Source: Gemmatimonadota bacterium
Lineage (GTDB): Bacteria; Gemmatimonadota; Gemmatimonadetes; Palauibacterales; Palauibacteraceae
Direction: 5' to 3'
Length of the DNA stretch: 55,936 nucleotides
NCBI GenBank assembly: GCA_020351855.1
Contig: CP070670.1
Span: forward strand, 2,515,550 to 2,571,485
Shown: positions 8,567-16,969 of the stretch, piece after piece
Layout of the letters: each line of letters starts with the position of its first letter
Numbering within the stretch: the stretch's first letter is position 1
Position numbers and translations under genes: made by a program
Notes under the pieces: generated by a model
What the model was told of the DNA's origin: nothing
What the model saw: only the letters and a program-made list of their open reading frames with translations
Database searches by the model: none

Positions 8567-9625
8567 ATGCGCCGATCGTGCCGATCCTGCTCCCGAGCGC
8601 TGGCCTTCCGCAGCGTCTTCGGCCTCTCAGCGATCTTCCTCTCGATCGCCCCGGCGCACGCCCAAAAGACCGATGTGCTCATCCTGAGCAACGGGGACCA
8701 TGTCACGGGAGAGATCAAGGAGTTCAACCGTGGCAAGGTACGCTTCAAGACCGACCCGATGGGAACCGTCTACGTCAAGTGGCAGGACATCGTCTCGATC
8801 ACCAGCGACAAGACCTTCGAGATCGAGCTGACCTCCGGTCAAAAGTTCTTCGGGTCGCTTCAGCCCGCCCCGGAGACCGGGCAGCTGGAGATCGTCACGC
8901 GCGAGGCTACGGTCGACGTGCGCCATCTCTCGGTCGTTCGGGTGACGCCGATCAAGAGCACCTTCTGGTCGCGCCTCGACGGCTCGATCGATCTCGGCCT
9001 TTCCTTCCTGCAGCAGAACTCGCAGTTCGACTACAACCTGGGGGTCGAGGCCAGGTACCGGGCCGCCAATTCTCAAACCACGCTCAAGGTCAGTTCCATC
9101 GTCCGCTTACAGGACGAGGCCGAGACGACCAACCGACAGAGCGTGACGCTCGCCCACGTGCAATCGTTCGCCCCCCGGTGGTTCTGGGCGGGGCTGGGCG
9201 CTTTCGACAAGAACGCGGAGCTGAGCCTGGCTGGCCGAGGCAGCGCTGGTGGCGGGGCGGGCCGCTTCTTCGTTCAAACGAACAAGGTGAACCTGCTCAT
9301 CTGGGGCGGGGTCATCTACGCGCACGAGCAGTTCGAGGATCAATCTCCAGACAACCTGCTGAACGGGATCGTGTCGACTCTGTTCGACTTCTTCGTGGAC
9401 CGGGACCGGAAGTCCGACATCACGGCCAACGTGGATATCATTCCGAGCTTCACCCAAGGCGGACGGGTGCGCATCGAGTCCAGTCTGGAGGGGAGGCACG
9501 AGTTCGTTAAGGACTTCTTCTTCAAACTCTCGCTGCTGAACAGCTTCGACAGCAAGCCGCCCACGGAGGGCACGACGAGGAAGAATGACCTCGCTCTCAC
9601 GACGTCCATCGGGTACTCGTTCTGA
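8567..9625 (+). CDS. DUF481 family outer-membrane protein
   Basis: 352 residues starting at the ATG that opens a signal peptide cleaved near AHA-QKTD. Residues about 35-100 form a small beta domain (LSNGDHVTGEIKEFNRGKV and EIELTSGQKFFGSL), as often seen ahead of the barrel in YdiY-like proteins; the rest (from about 125) is a DUF481 barrel ending in GYSF with a C-terminal aromatic residue. The E. coli relative YdiY is an acid-inducible outer-membrane protein without a settled function. A GGAG lies upstream of the ATG. Likely co-transcribed with the flanking plus-strand genes. Confidence 0.75.
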   Translation: MRRSCRSCSRALAFRSVFGLSAIFLSIAPAHAQKTDVLILSNGDHVTGEIKEFNRGKVRFKTDPMGTVYVKWQDIVSITSDKTFEIELTSGQKFFGSLQPAPETGQLEIVTREATVDVRHLSVVRVTPIKSTFWSRLDGSIDLGLSFLQQNSQFDYNLGVEARYRAANSQTTLKVSSIVRLQDEAETTNRQSVTLAHVQSFAPRWFWAGLGAFDKNAELSLAGRGSAGGGAGRFFVQTNKVNLLIWGGVIYAHEQFEDQSPDNLLNGIVSTLFDFFVDRDRKSDITANVDIIPSFTQGGRVRIESSLEGRHEFVKDFFFKLSLLNSFDSKPPTEGTTRKNDLALTTSIGYSF

Positions 9626-9670
9626 GCTGGGGGACGCCATTCTGCGGTTCGAGGGTGCTAGGAGGTAGCG

Positions 9671-10234
9671 ATGGAAGTGTCGAGTAGCATGCTCGTCGCT
9701 GTCATGTTCGTCATCATCCTCAGCATGGGGATCGGCCACATTCTGGCTGCGGCCGCTGCGATGGTGGATCGCCGTCGCGCAGGGCAGATCGACCGCCTAC
9801 ACGTGAGCTGGATGCTTCTCCTGCTGCTTTGGTACTTCAACCTCTTCTGGCACACGCTCGATCTGCTGTCGACCGAGAAGTGGAGCTTCGCGACCTTCCT
9901 CTTCATCATGACCGGCGCGATTCTCCTCTACTTCGCGACCTACATTCTGATCCCGGAGCAGTCCGACGTCGAGTCTCGGGATATGCGGGCCTACTACTTC
10001 GAGGCGAGCAGCCAATTCTTTCTCATCCTCGCCATCCTGCAGGCGTGGATCATGGGCGTGGATTGGCTCCTTCGGAGCGGCTTCACGTCCGCCGGTATCG
10101 TGAACCTGATCGTTCTGCTCTTGGCGTTGCTTCTCGCGATCTCGCGCGCGCCGGCCGTTCACATAGGAGGAACGGTAGCGGCATGGATCCTCTTTCTCGG
10201 ATCGATGGTCCTGCGCGGCCTGGGAGTGATCTGA
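9671..10234 (+). CDS. Integral membrane protein of unknown function
   Basis: 187 residues, almost all in hydrophobic segments: about six helices around residues 5-30, 44-62, 70-95, 112-130, 140-155 and 165-183. A charged loop, EQSDVESRDMRAYYFE, lies near the middle. An AGGAGG site precedes the ATG by 6 bases, so translation is well supported. I recognise no catalytic motif. It follows the DUF481 gene by 45 bases on the same strand. Confidence 0.65.
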   Translation: MEVSSSMLVAVMFVIILSMGIGHILAAAAAMVDRRRAGQIDRLHVSWMLLLLLWYFNLFWHTLDLLSTEKWSFATFLFIMTGAILLYFATYILIPEQSDVESRDMRAYYFEASSQFFLILAILQAWIMGVDWLLRSGFTSAGIVNLIVLLLALLLAISRAPAVHIGGTVAAWILFLGSMVLRGLGVI

Positions 10235-10265
10235 GTCCCCGACCTCGAACGGATCCGGCGGCTGC

Positions 10266-10634
10266 TCAGTCACCCGGCTCCGGCTTCAGCTCGCCGACGC
10301 TGTACAGCCACCAGGTCCAGTGGGCCTTGATGTGGCGAAAGGTGAGGAGTACCGAGACGATGGCGCAGCCGACGGAGACCCAGGTGACCCAGGCGGAGTA
10401 GCCCATCCACAGGAAGAGCACCGCGAACGTCCCCAGCCCGGTGATCCCCCCTACGGCGTAACCCAGGATGATCGGACCGCCGTAATGCGCGCCGTGCTGC
10501 CCCTGCAGGTCCAGGCCGCAGTCGGGGCAGCGGTCGCGGAGCGCGAACCTCGAGCTGAAGAGGGGTCCGCGTCCACAGGCCGGACACCGGTGGCTGAACG
10601 TGGTGCGAACCATCCCTCCGAGGTCGACGTGCAT
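10266..10634 (-). CDS. DUF983 family zinc-ribbon membrane protein
   Basis: 122 residues. The N-terminus has two CxxC pairs, CPACGRGPLF and CPDCGLDL, forming a zinc ribbon typical of DUF983, followed by two transmembrane helices (about residues 55-78 and 80-98). In some alphaproteobacteria DUF983 proteins are linked to cytochrome oxidase genes; no such neighbour is present. It begins 14 bases after the stop of the threonine synthase-like gene on the same strand and may be the last gene of that transcript. Confidence 0.8.
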   Translation of the reverse strand: MHVDLGGMVRTTFSHRCPACGRGPLFSSRFALRDRCPDCGLDLQGQHGAHYGGPIILGYAVGGITGLGTFAVLFLWMGYSAWVTWVSVGCAIVSVLLTFRHIKAHWTWWLYSVGELKPEPGD

Positions 10635-10648
10635 CTTCGCGGCGGAGG

Positions 10649-11887
10649 TTAGAGGGCGAGCCGCCCCCGGACGGCCTCGAGCGTCGGCGGGATGGCCCTC
10701 GGCAGACGAACGGCCTGGCCTGCGGCGGGAATGTCCTTCAGCCCGCTCCCGGTGACGAGGAGCACGATCCGTTCATCCCGCCCTACGAGCCCCTCTCGGA
10801 GTGCGGCATGCAGCCCGGCCAGGGCGGCCGCGCCCGCCGGCTCGGCGAAGACGCCCGTCAGCCGGGCCAGCGCGGGGATCGCCTCGAGGATGGCGTCGTC
10901 CGAGACCGCCACGGCGCCACCGCCGGACTCCCGGATCCGCCGCAGGCAGAGGAGCGCGTTGCGTGGGCTCTCCACGGTCAGGCTGTCGGCCACGCTGGCC
11001 GCGCCGCGGTGGGGCGTGACCTCGTTTGCCCCCGCGCGGAACGCGGTGACGAGCGCTGCCGATCCCTCGGGCTGGACGGCGACAAGGCGCGGGGGGCGGG
11101 CGAGCAGTCCGGCCCGCTGCAGGTCCAGGAAGCCCTTTGCCACCCCGGCCAGAATCGCCCCATCCCCCGTCGGCACGAGCACGACATCGGGGGCCTCGGG
11201 CGACATGGCGGCGGCGATCTCGAGGGCCGCCGTCTTCTTGCCCTCGATGGTGAAGGGGTTGAGCGCCGTGTTGCGGTTGTACCACCCGAACGTCTCGCAA
11301 GCGGTCCGGCAGAGCTCGAAGGCTTCGTCGTAGCTCCCCTCCACGACCACGACCTCCGCGCCGCAGCAGAGCACCTGGATGAGCTTGGCCTCCGGGGCGG
11401 ACGCGGGAACGAAGACGATCGTCTCCACGGCCGCCGCCGCGCCCACGGCGGCCAGGGCGGCCGCAGCATTGCCCGTGGAGGCGGTAGCGACCGTTCCGAG
11501 TCCGTACTCACGGGCCTTCGCGACGACCAGCAGGGAAGCGCGGTCCTTCGTCGATCCGCTCGGGTTGCGCGTGTCATCCTTCACCCAGAGCCGCGGCAGC
11601 CCCAGGCTCTCGCGCAGCCCCGGCACCGGCAGGAGCGGCGTGCCGCCCACCTCCAGCCGCGCCAACGCGGCCGGATCTTCGAACGGCAAGAAGGCGGCGA
11701 GGAAGTCGGGGTCGGAGGGGCGTGAGGGCGGCCAGGCAAGGGGCAGGGCGTCCAGCTCGACCTCCAGGACGCCGCGGGTGGCCCCTCCCGGTTCCTGAAG
11801 CGCAGCGCAGGCGGCACATACCAGGCGGCCGCGCTCCTCGGGGTACTCCCGGGCACACTCGGTGCAGCGGAAGCGGAAGGCGGTCAC
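10649..11887 (-). CDS. Threonine synthase-like PLP enzyme in the purine cluster
   Basis: 412 residues, fold-type II PLP enzyme. An N-terminal zinc-ribbon-like segment has Cys8, Cys11, Cys24 and Cys27. The PLP lysine is Lys114 in NPSGSTKDRAS, and the glycine loop TASTGNAAAALAA follows. GTG start after GGAGGT. The overall pattern is threonine synthase of the archaeal/plant-like class. Its location, 43 bases behind the carbamoyltransferase and no other threonine biosynthesis gene nearby, suggests that it works on a product of purine ring breakdown, perhaps an amino acid such as 2,3-diaminopropionate or serine. That is inference; ordinary threonine synthase remains possible. Confidence 0.75.
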   Translation of the reverse strand: MTAFRFRCTECAREYPEERGRLVCAACAALQEPGGATRGVLEVELDALPLAWPPSRPSDPDFLAAFLPFEDPAALARLEVGGTPLLPVPGLRESLGLPRLWVKDDTRNPSGSTKDRASLLVVAKAREYGLGTVATASTGNAAAALAAVGAAAAVETIVFVPASAPEAKLIQVLCCGAEVVVVEGSYDEAFELCRTACETFGWYNRNTALNPFTIEGKKTAALEIAAAMSPEAPDVVLVPTGDGAILAGVAKGFLDLQRAGLLARPPRLVAVQPEGSAALVTAFRAGANEVTPHRGAASVADSLTVESPRNALLCLRRIRESGGGAVAVSDDAILEAIPALARLTGVFAEPAGAAALAGLHAALREGLVGRDERIVLLVTGSGLKDIPAAGQAVRLPRAIPPTLEAVRGRLAL

Positions 11888-11930
11888 CCGGCAGACCTCC
11901 GGATCGGGTCGGACGGGCTCATCCCCAAAC

Positions 11931-12923
11931 TCACATCACGAGCGCCATGAGCGCCTTCTGGACATGGAGCCGGTTCTCGGCCTCGTCGTACACGGCCGAG
12001 TGGGGGCCGTCGATTACCTCGTCCGTCACCTCGCGCCCCCGGTCCGCCGGCAGCGGGTGCATGTAGACGAGGTGCTCCTTGCCGAGCGCGATGCGCTCGG
12101 CATCGCAGCGCCACCGCGGGTACTTTTCGATCAGCCGGAGTCCCTCCGCGACGTCCCGCGTGTGAACGAGCGGGCCCCACGACTTCGGCACGACGACGTC
12201 CGCGTCCTCGAAGGCGTCTTCGAACCTATGGGAGATCTGGAAGCGGCTGCCGGCCGCCTCCGCGTTCGCCCGCGCCTGCTCCTCGATCTCCGGCAGGAGG
12301 CGGAACTCCGGCGGATAGGCGAGGGTCACGTCGAGCCCCAACCGCGGCATCATCAGAATCAGGCTCTGCGGCACCGAGAGAGGGCGCACGTAGTTGGGGG
12401 CGCTGGTCCAGGCCACGCCGAGCTTCAGTCCCCGCGTGCTCGGGAACCGTTCCCGGATCGTCATGTAGTCGGCCAGCACCTGACAGGGATGATAGACGTC
12501 GTCCTGCATGCTGAGCACGGGGATGTCGGCGTGCTCGGCGACCTCACGAATGTACGCGTTCCCCTCGCCGTACGTGCAATGGCGAATCGCGATCCCGTCC
12601 CCGTAGCGGGAGAGCACCTTGGCGGTGTCCTTCGCGTTCTCGCCGTGGCTGATCTGCATCCTGTCCGGCGAGAGGTAGATTCCGTGGCCGCCCAGCTGGG
12701 TGATGCCGGTTTCGAAGGAGTTGCGTGTGCGCGTCGAGGCATCGAAGAAGATCATGTAGAGCGTCTTCGCCGGGAGCAGGTGGGTCGGCTCGGCCTCGCG
12801 TCTGGCCTTCTTGAGCTGACCGGCGAGGATGAAGAGCAGCTCGAGCTCCTCGAGCGACCAGTCCTGGGTCGAGATGAAGTCGCGACCGCGCAGGCGATCC
12901 GGGACGACGACCGAGGGGTTCAC
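11931..12923 (-). CDS. ygeW: YgeW-like carbamoyltransferase
   Basis: 330 residues of the aspartate/ornithine carbamoyltransferase superfamily. The carbamoyl-phosphate motif is DASTRTRNSF (Ser63-Arg67), the second is HPCQVLAD (145-152), and HPLPADRG lies near the C-terminus. DASTRTR and the cluster context match YgeW of the E. coli urate/purine gene set, whose true second substrate is not settled; it may run in the direction that releases carbamoyl phosphate from a carbamoylated intermediate. The GTG start overlaps the TGA of the M20 peptidase gene (GTGA). No carbamate kinase gene is visible in this cluster. Confidence 0.85.
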   Translation of the reverse strand: MNPSVVVPDRLRGRDFISTQDWSLEELELLFILAGQLKKARREAEPTHLLPAKTLYMIFFDASTRTRNSFETGITQLGGHGIYLSPDRMQISHGENAKDTAKVLSRYGDGIAIRHCTYGEGNAYIREVAEHADIPVLSMQDDVYHPCQVLADYMTIRERFPSTRGLKLGVAWTSAPNYVRPLSVPQSLILMMPRLGLDVTLAYPPEFRLLPEIEEQARANAEAAGSRFQISHRFEDAFEDADVVVPKSWGPLVHTRDVAEGLRLIEKYPRWRCDAERIALGKEHLVYMHPLPADRGREVTDEVIDGPHSAVYDEAENRLHVQKALMALVM

Positions 12924-14140
12924 GGAAGGAGCTCCTCCTTCCTCCGGGAGAGGGACGCCGGAATGAGGCTGTAGACAGCGGTGGCGCGGACGAGGTCCTC
13001 GATGGCCACCCATTCGTCCGTCGTATGGGCCAGCTCCTCGAGTCCGGGCGCGAAGCCTACCGTGGGGATGGCATGACGGCCCATCGTGGCGACCCCGTTG
13101 GTCGAGAAGGACCAGCGGGAGATCGAGGGCGGCGAGCCGAGCACCGCCTGCACCGCCTCCGCGACGGCCCGCACTAGGGGATGATCCTCCGGGAGAACCC
13201 AGCTCGGAAAGACCTTCTCCTGGCGGGCGCGCTGGCCGCGCCAGCTCACCTCGTCGTACTCGAGCAGCGACACGATGGCGTCCCCGATGTGGGGCAGCGA
13301 TCGAAGCTCCTCCAGGGCACCCTCCGGGGACTCCCCGGCGGTCAGGCGGCGGTCGATGTAGACCCGTGCGCTGTCCGGCACCGCGTTCAGGGACACGGTC
13401 GTACACTCGATGTTCGAGGCGACCACCGTGCCCTTTCCGAGGAAAGCGTCTCGCGGAAGCCGCTCGTTCAGCTGTTCCAGATCGAGGATGATGGGCGCGA
13501 CCCTGTACAGCGCGTTGACGCCCTCTTCGGGATGGGCGGCATGCGAGGAACGTCCCCGGGTCGTGATCGTGGCCTCCACACGGCCTCTCTGGCCGCGGTA
13601 GACGCCGAGGTCGGTGGGCTCGCCGAGGATCACGACGTCCGGCCGGATGCCTTCGTTCTCGATGAGGTGCAGCAGGCAGTAGCCGTCACAGTCCTCCTCC
13701 ATGACGGATGCCGTCAGATGGATCGTGACGTCATCGGGCAGTCCCTCCGCCTCGCGCGCTACTGCCATGCCGTATGCCATGCAGGCGATCGCCGGAAGCT
13801 CGTCGACGGCGCCACGGCCCCAGATCCTGCCCGCCTCCAGCTTGCCCTCGAACGGATCGTGCCTCCAGGCGGCGGGATCGCCGATCCCCACGCAGTCGAC
13901 ATGACCGTCCATGAGGATCGTCAGGGGCCCGTCCCCCAGGGTGGCCACGACGTTCCCGAGGCGATCGATGCGGACGTCGTCGAAGCCCAGCCGCTCGTAC
14001 TCGGTCCTCACCCTCTCGCAGCGCTCGCCCTCCCGGCAGCTCTCCGCCGGGATCGCGATCATGTCGCGCAGGAAGCGGACGATCCTCGCTTCGAGCGCCC
14101 GCGCCGCGTCCAAGGCTGCCCTTCCGTCTCCGGTCATCAT
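12920..14140 (-). CDS. ygeY: YgeY-like M20 family metallohydrolase
   Basis: 406 residues, M20 peptidase/deacylase family. Metal ligands: His80 and Asp82 in MDGHVDCVG, Asp113 in GRGAVDE, Glu148-Glu149 in VMEED, Glu in LGEPTD, and a late His in HTTDEW. A dimerisation domain separates the two halves of the catalytic domain. The ATG overlaps the TGA of the upstream PLP enzyme (ATGA). By cluster position it corresponds to YgeY, which is thought to hydrolyse an amide or carbamoyl bond of a ring-opened purine product. Relatives include ArgE and DapE, but neither arginine nor lysine biosynthesis genes are near. Confidence 0.85.
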   Translation of the reverse strand: MMTGDGRAALDAARALEARIVRFLRDMIAIPAESCREGERCERVRTEYERLGFDDVRIDRLGNVVATLGDGPLTILMDGHVDCVGIGDPAAWRHDPFEGKLEAGRIWGRGAVDELPAIACMAYGMAVAREAEGLPDDVTIHLTASVMEEDCDGYCLLHLIENEGIRPDVVILGEPTDLGVYRGQRGRVEATITTRGRSSHAAHPEEGVNALYRVAPIILDLEQLNERLPRDAFLGKGTVVASNIECTTVSLNAVPDSARVYIDRRLTAGESPEGALEELRSLPHIGDAIVSLLEYDEVSWRGQRARQEKVFPSWVLPEDHPLVRAVAEAVQAVLGSPPSISRWSFSTNGVATMGRHAIPTVGFAPGLEELAHTTDEWVAIEDLVRATAVYSLIPASLSRRKEELLP

Positions 14141-15639
14141 GGGCTCAGGCCCGTCTCCGCGTTGAAGGCCTCGATCGCCGCGTCCCACTCGGGCAGCCGC
14201 GCCGACAGCGCACTCCAGAATCCGGGGTCCCAGAGGGCGTCCAGCTCCTCCACCGTCTTCCCCTGCTGCTCCACCCAGGTGAAGTACTTGAGGTTGTGGA
14301 TGGCCTTCCGGTCGGTGAACCGAAGCTCCCGCAGGTGGTCGGTCGTCGCGCCCAGGAGATAGCGCTCCAGCTCTACGGCCGCCTGTCGCTCCGTGTACTC
14401 GCCGTGTGCCGTCCGGAGCTCGCTCAGCCGGGTGCGGTACAGGTCGATGGAGTCCGTGAACGGGGTGAGGACGATGTCGTGTTCGTCCAGCTCGTAGTAT
14501 CGGGCCGTCTTGATCGCTGCCAGCAGGTTGCAGACGCTGGAGATGCCGAGTAGCGGAAGCCGCTCGATCAGCTCGGCCGCGACGCCGCGGGCGGTCAGCA
14601 CCGGCCGGGCGGCGGGCTCGTTGAAGAGTCTCAGGAGGCGCAGCGTCGCCTCGTCGTCGATCGCGGTCACCAGATCGGTATTTCGGACATTGTGGATCCA
14701 GGGGACGTGCTTGTCACCGATCCCCTCGATGCGGTGGCTCCCAAACCCGGCCATCAGCAGGGTCGGGCACTGCAGCGCCTCGGCGGCCGTGATGCGGCAG
14801 GAGGGATGACGACCCTTAAGCCAGTCTCCGGCGCCCAAGGTGCCCGCCGATCCGGTCGCTCCGACCCAGGCCGCGCATCGATCATCCTCCGACGCGATCT
14901 CTTCGAAGACGGCTCCCGCGGCGGGCCCGGTGACGCCATAATGCCAGAGATAGTTACCGAATTCCGCGAACTGGTTGAAGATGATCGCGTCGGGCCGGGT
15001 CCGGCGGATCTCCCAGCAGGCATCGAAGATCTCCTTGACGTTGCTCTCGCCGCCGGGCGTGCGGATGATCTCGGCGCCGACCCGCTCCAGCCAGTCGAAC
15101 CGCTCACGGCTCATCCCCTCGGGAAGGATCGCCACGGCCCGGCATCCGAGCAGGGCGCTGTCAAACGCGCCTCCGCGGCAGTAGTTGCCGGTCGACGGAC
15201 ATACGGCGCGGTGCACCGTGGGATCGAATGCTCCGGTCACGAGGCGGGGCACCAGGCAGCCGAAGGCGGCCCCCACCTTGTGGGCCCCGGTGGGAAAGTG
15301 CGTGCCGACCAGGCCCACGATGCGGGCCCGCACGCCCGTCAGCGCGGTCGGTAGTTCGAGGTGGTTGATCCGGCCGAAGCCGCCGGTCGCCGGGTCGTTG
15401 TGCCAGGTGATGCGGAAGAGGTTCAGCGGGTCGACCGCCTGCATGTCGACGGCGGCGATCCTTCGCTTCAGGTCCGCGTCGAGGGCGTTCGGGTCGCGCA
15501 TCTGGGCAAGCGTCGGGATCAGGACGCCCCGCTCGCGACAACGGTCGATCGCCCTCGACCGCGCATCCCCATCGACAACTGATGTCAGGTGAATCGATCT
15601 ATCTCCTTGCCTATCCAATGAATGGCGTCGACCAATCAA
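14137..15639 (-). CDS. Fold-type II PLP enzyme of unknown specificity (YgeX position)
   Basis: Up to 500 residues. The PLP lysine is Lys121 (counted from the ATG at 15639) in PTGAHKVGAAFG, followed by PSTGNYCRGGAFDSALLG, a substrate loop, and GATGSAGTLGAG for the phosphate. It is cysteine-synthase-like but longer, with a C-terminal extension of about 150 residues. It occupies the place of YgeX (2,3-diaminopropionate ammonia-lyase) yet lacks the YgeX sequence pattern. The start is uncertain: a strong AAGGAG at 15603-15608 lies inside the open frame just after the SsnA stop, 8 bases before an in-frame ATT at 15594, so the true protein may start near there rather than at the ATG that overlaps ssnA by 29 bases. 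Its TGA overlaps ygeY. Confidence 0.85.
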   Translation of the reverse strand: MIGRRHSLDRQGDRSIHLTSVVDGDARSRAIDRCRERGVLIPTLAQMRDPNALDADLKRRIAAVDMQAVDPLNLFRITWHNDPATGGFGRINHLELPTALTGVRARIVGLVGTHFPTGAHKVGAAFGCLVPRLVTGAFDPTVHRAVCPSTGNYCRGGAFDSALLGCRAVAILPEGMSRERFDWLERVGAEIIRTPGGESNVKEIFDACWEIRRTRPDAIIFNQFAEFGNYLWHYGVTGPAAGAVFEEIASEDDRCAAWVGATGSAGTLGAGDWLKGRHPSCRITAAEALQCPTLLMAGFGSHRIEGIGDKHVPWIHNVRNTDLVTAIDDEATLRLLRLFNEPAARPVLTARGVAAELIERLPLLGISSVCNLLAAIKTARYYELDEHDIVLTPFTDSIDLYRTRLSELRTAHGEYTERQAAVELERYLLGATTDHLRELRFTDRKAIHNLKYFTWVEQQGKTVEELDALWDPGFWSALSARLPEWDAAIEAFNAETGLSP

Positions 15640-16969
15640 GGGCGTAAAAGCGATCCCACAAGGCCGGCGAGACCTCCCGGGCCCGGGCGGCCAGGCGCTC
15701 GGGATCCAGGGTCGTGAGGCAGAAGTCCTCCAGCAAGACCGTGCCGCGCGCGATCGTGTGTCGGACCGGCGCCTCGCTGGCCCCGTACACGAGCTGCGCG
15801 AACGCGTTGTCGTCCTTGATCGGCGTGGGTGGGGGAGAGTCGAGCGCGATGAGGTCGGCGGGAGCGCCCTCCGCGAGCTCCCCCAGCCGGGGCTCGTCGA
15901 AGAAGCGGCGCGCGATGGTCAGGTTCGCGGGCAGGAGCGCCGGCACGCCCTCGAAGCCCGCCGACGGATCTCCTGTCGCTCCACGGTGGCTCAGGAAGGC
16001 GAAGCGAAGCGACCGCAGCATCGAGGACGACATCCCATCCGTGCCGAGACCGATCGTGCATCCGAAGCCGGCAGTTCGCGCGACATCGAGACGACCGACC
16101 CCGTTGTTCGCGTTCGATTCGGGGTTGTGGATCAGCACGGATCCGGCTTCGGCGACGCGCTCGTAGTGGCGGTCCTCCAGGTGAATGGCGTGCGCCAGCA
16201 GCGCCTGTTCGTCGAGGAGGCCGAATCGGTCGAGCCGCTCGATCGGTCCGAGGCCGAAAGCGTCGTGGGAGGCCTCGACGTCTACCGGATCCTCGGCCAC
16301 ATGAATGTGACAGCCGGCGCCGGCCGGTCTGCGGTCGGCGACCTGGGCCAGCGTCTCGTCGCGTAGCGTGAAGCTGGCGTGAAGTCCCACCACGCCACGG
16401 ATGCGCCGATCCTGCTGTCTCGCTTGCAGGAAGCGGAGGTTCTCCCCCAGCCCGGCCCACGCCCCGGCGCTGCCGTTGCGGTCCGAGATCTCGTAGCAGA
16501 GCAGGGCCGAGATGCCGCCTTCCTCCACAGCCTCGGCGATCCAGTCGAGACTACCCTCGATGCATGACGGAGAGGCGTGGTGGTCGAATACGGTCGTGCA
16601 CCCCTGCCGGATGCACTCGGCCACCGATAGCTGCGCGCAGATCCGGATGCACTCCGGGTCCAGCGCCCGGTCGAGCCGCCACCAGAGGCGCTGCAGCACC
16701 TCGGGAAAGCTGGCCATCGGGACGGCGGGATCCAGTCCCCGGGCAAGGGCGGAATAGAAATGGTGGTGGGTGTTCACGAGGCCCGGCAGGATCAGGCCGC
16801 CTCCCGCATCCAGGTAGCGGGCTCCGCGGTGTCTCGCCATCAGGCTGGCCTCGGGGCCGGCTTCCAGGATCCGCTCCCCCCGCCACGCCACCGCGCCCTG
16901 CGGCACCACCTGCGGCGCCGGTCCGCCGGTCACCAGGGTCCCGTTTCCCAGAACCTGCGTCTCGGTCAT
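15611..16969 (-). CDS. ssnA: SsnA-like amidohydrolase
   Basis: 452 residues, metal-dependent amidohydrolase superfamily, cytosine/guanine deaminase-like branch. Metal-site segments: NTHHHFYSALARG (His68-70), HASFTLRDE, HIHVAED, LLAHAIHLED and GTDGMSSSM. E. coli SsnA (442 residues) belongs to the urate-degradation gene set and is thought to hydrolyse a ring or amidine bond of a purine-derived intermediate. The ATG overlaps the TGA of the hydantoinase-like gene (ATGA), so it is translated as part of the same operon. A simple guanine or aminopurine deaminase role is an alternative. Confidence 0.9.
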   Translation of the reverse strand: MTETQVLGNGTLVTGGPAPQVVPQGAVAWRGERILEAGPEASLMARHRGARYLDAGGGLILPGLVNTHHHFYSALARGLDPAVPMASFPEVLQRLWWRLDRALDPECIRICAQLSVAECIRQGCTTVFDHHASPSCIEGSLDWIAEAVEEGGISALLCYEISDRNGSAGAWAGLGENLRFLQARQQDRRIRGVVGLHASFTLRDETLAQVADRRPAGAGCHIHVAEDPVDVEASHDAFGLGPIERLDRFGLLDEQALLAHAIHLEDRHYERVAEAGSVLIHNPESNANNGVGRLDVARTAGFGCTIGLGTDGMSSSMLRSLRFAFLSHRGATGDPSAGFEGVPALLPANLTIARRFFDEPRLGELAEGAPADLIALDSPPPTPIKDDNAFAQLVYGASEAPVRHTIARGTVLLEDFCLTTLDPERLAARAREVSPALWDRFYALDWSTPFIG

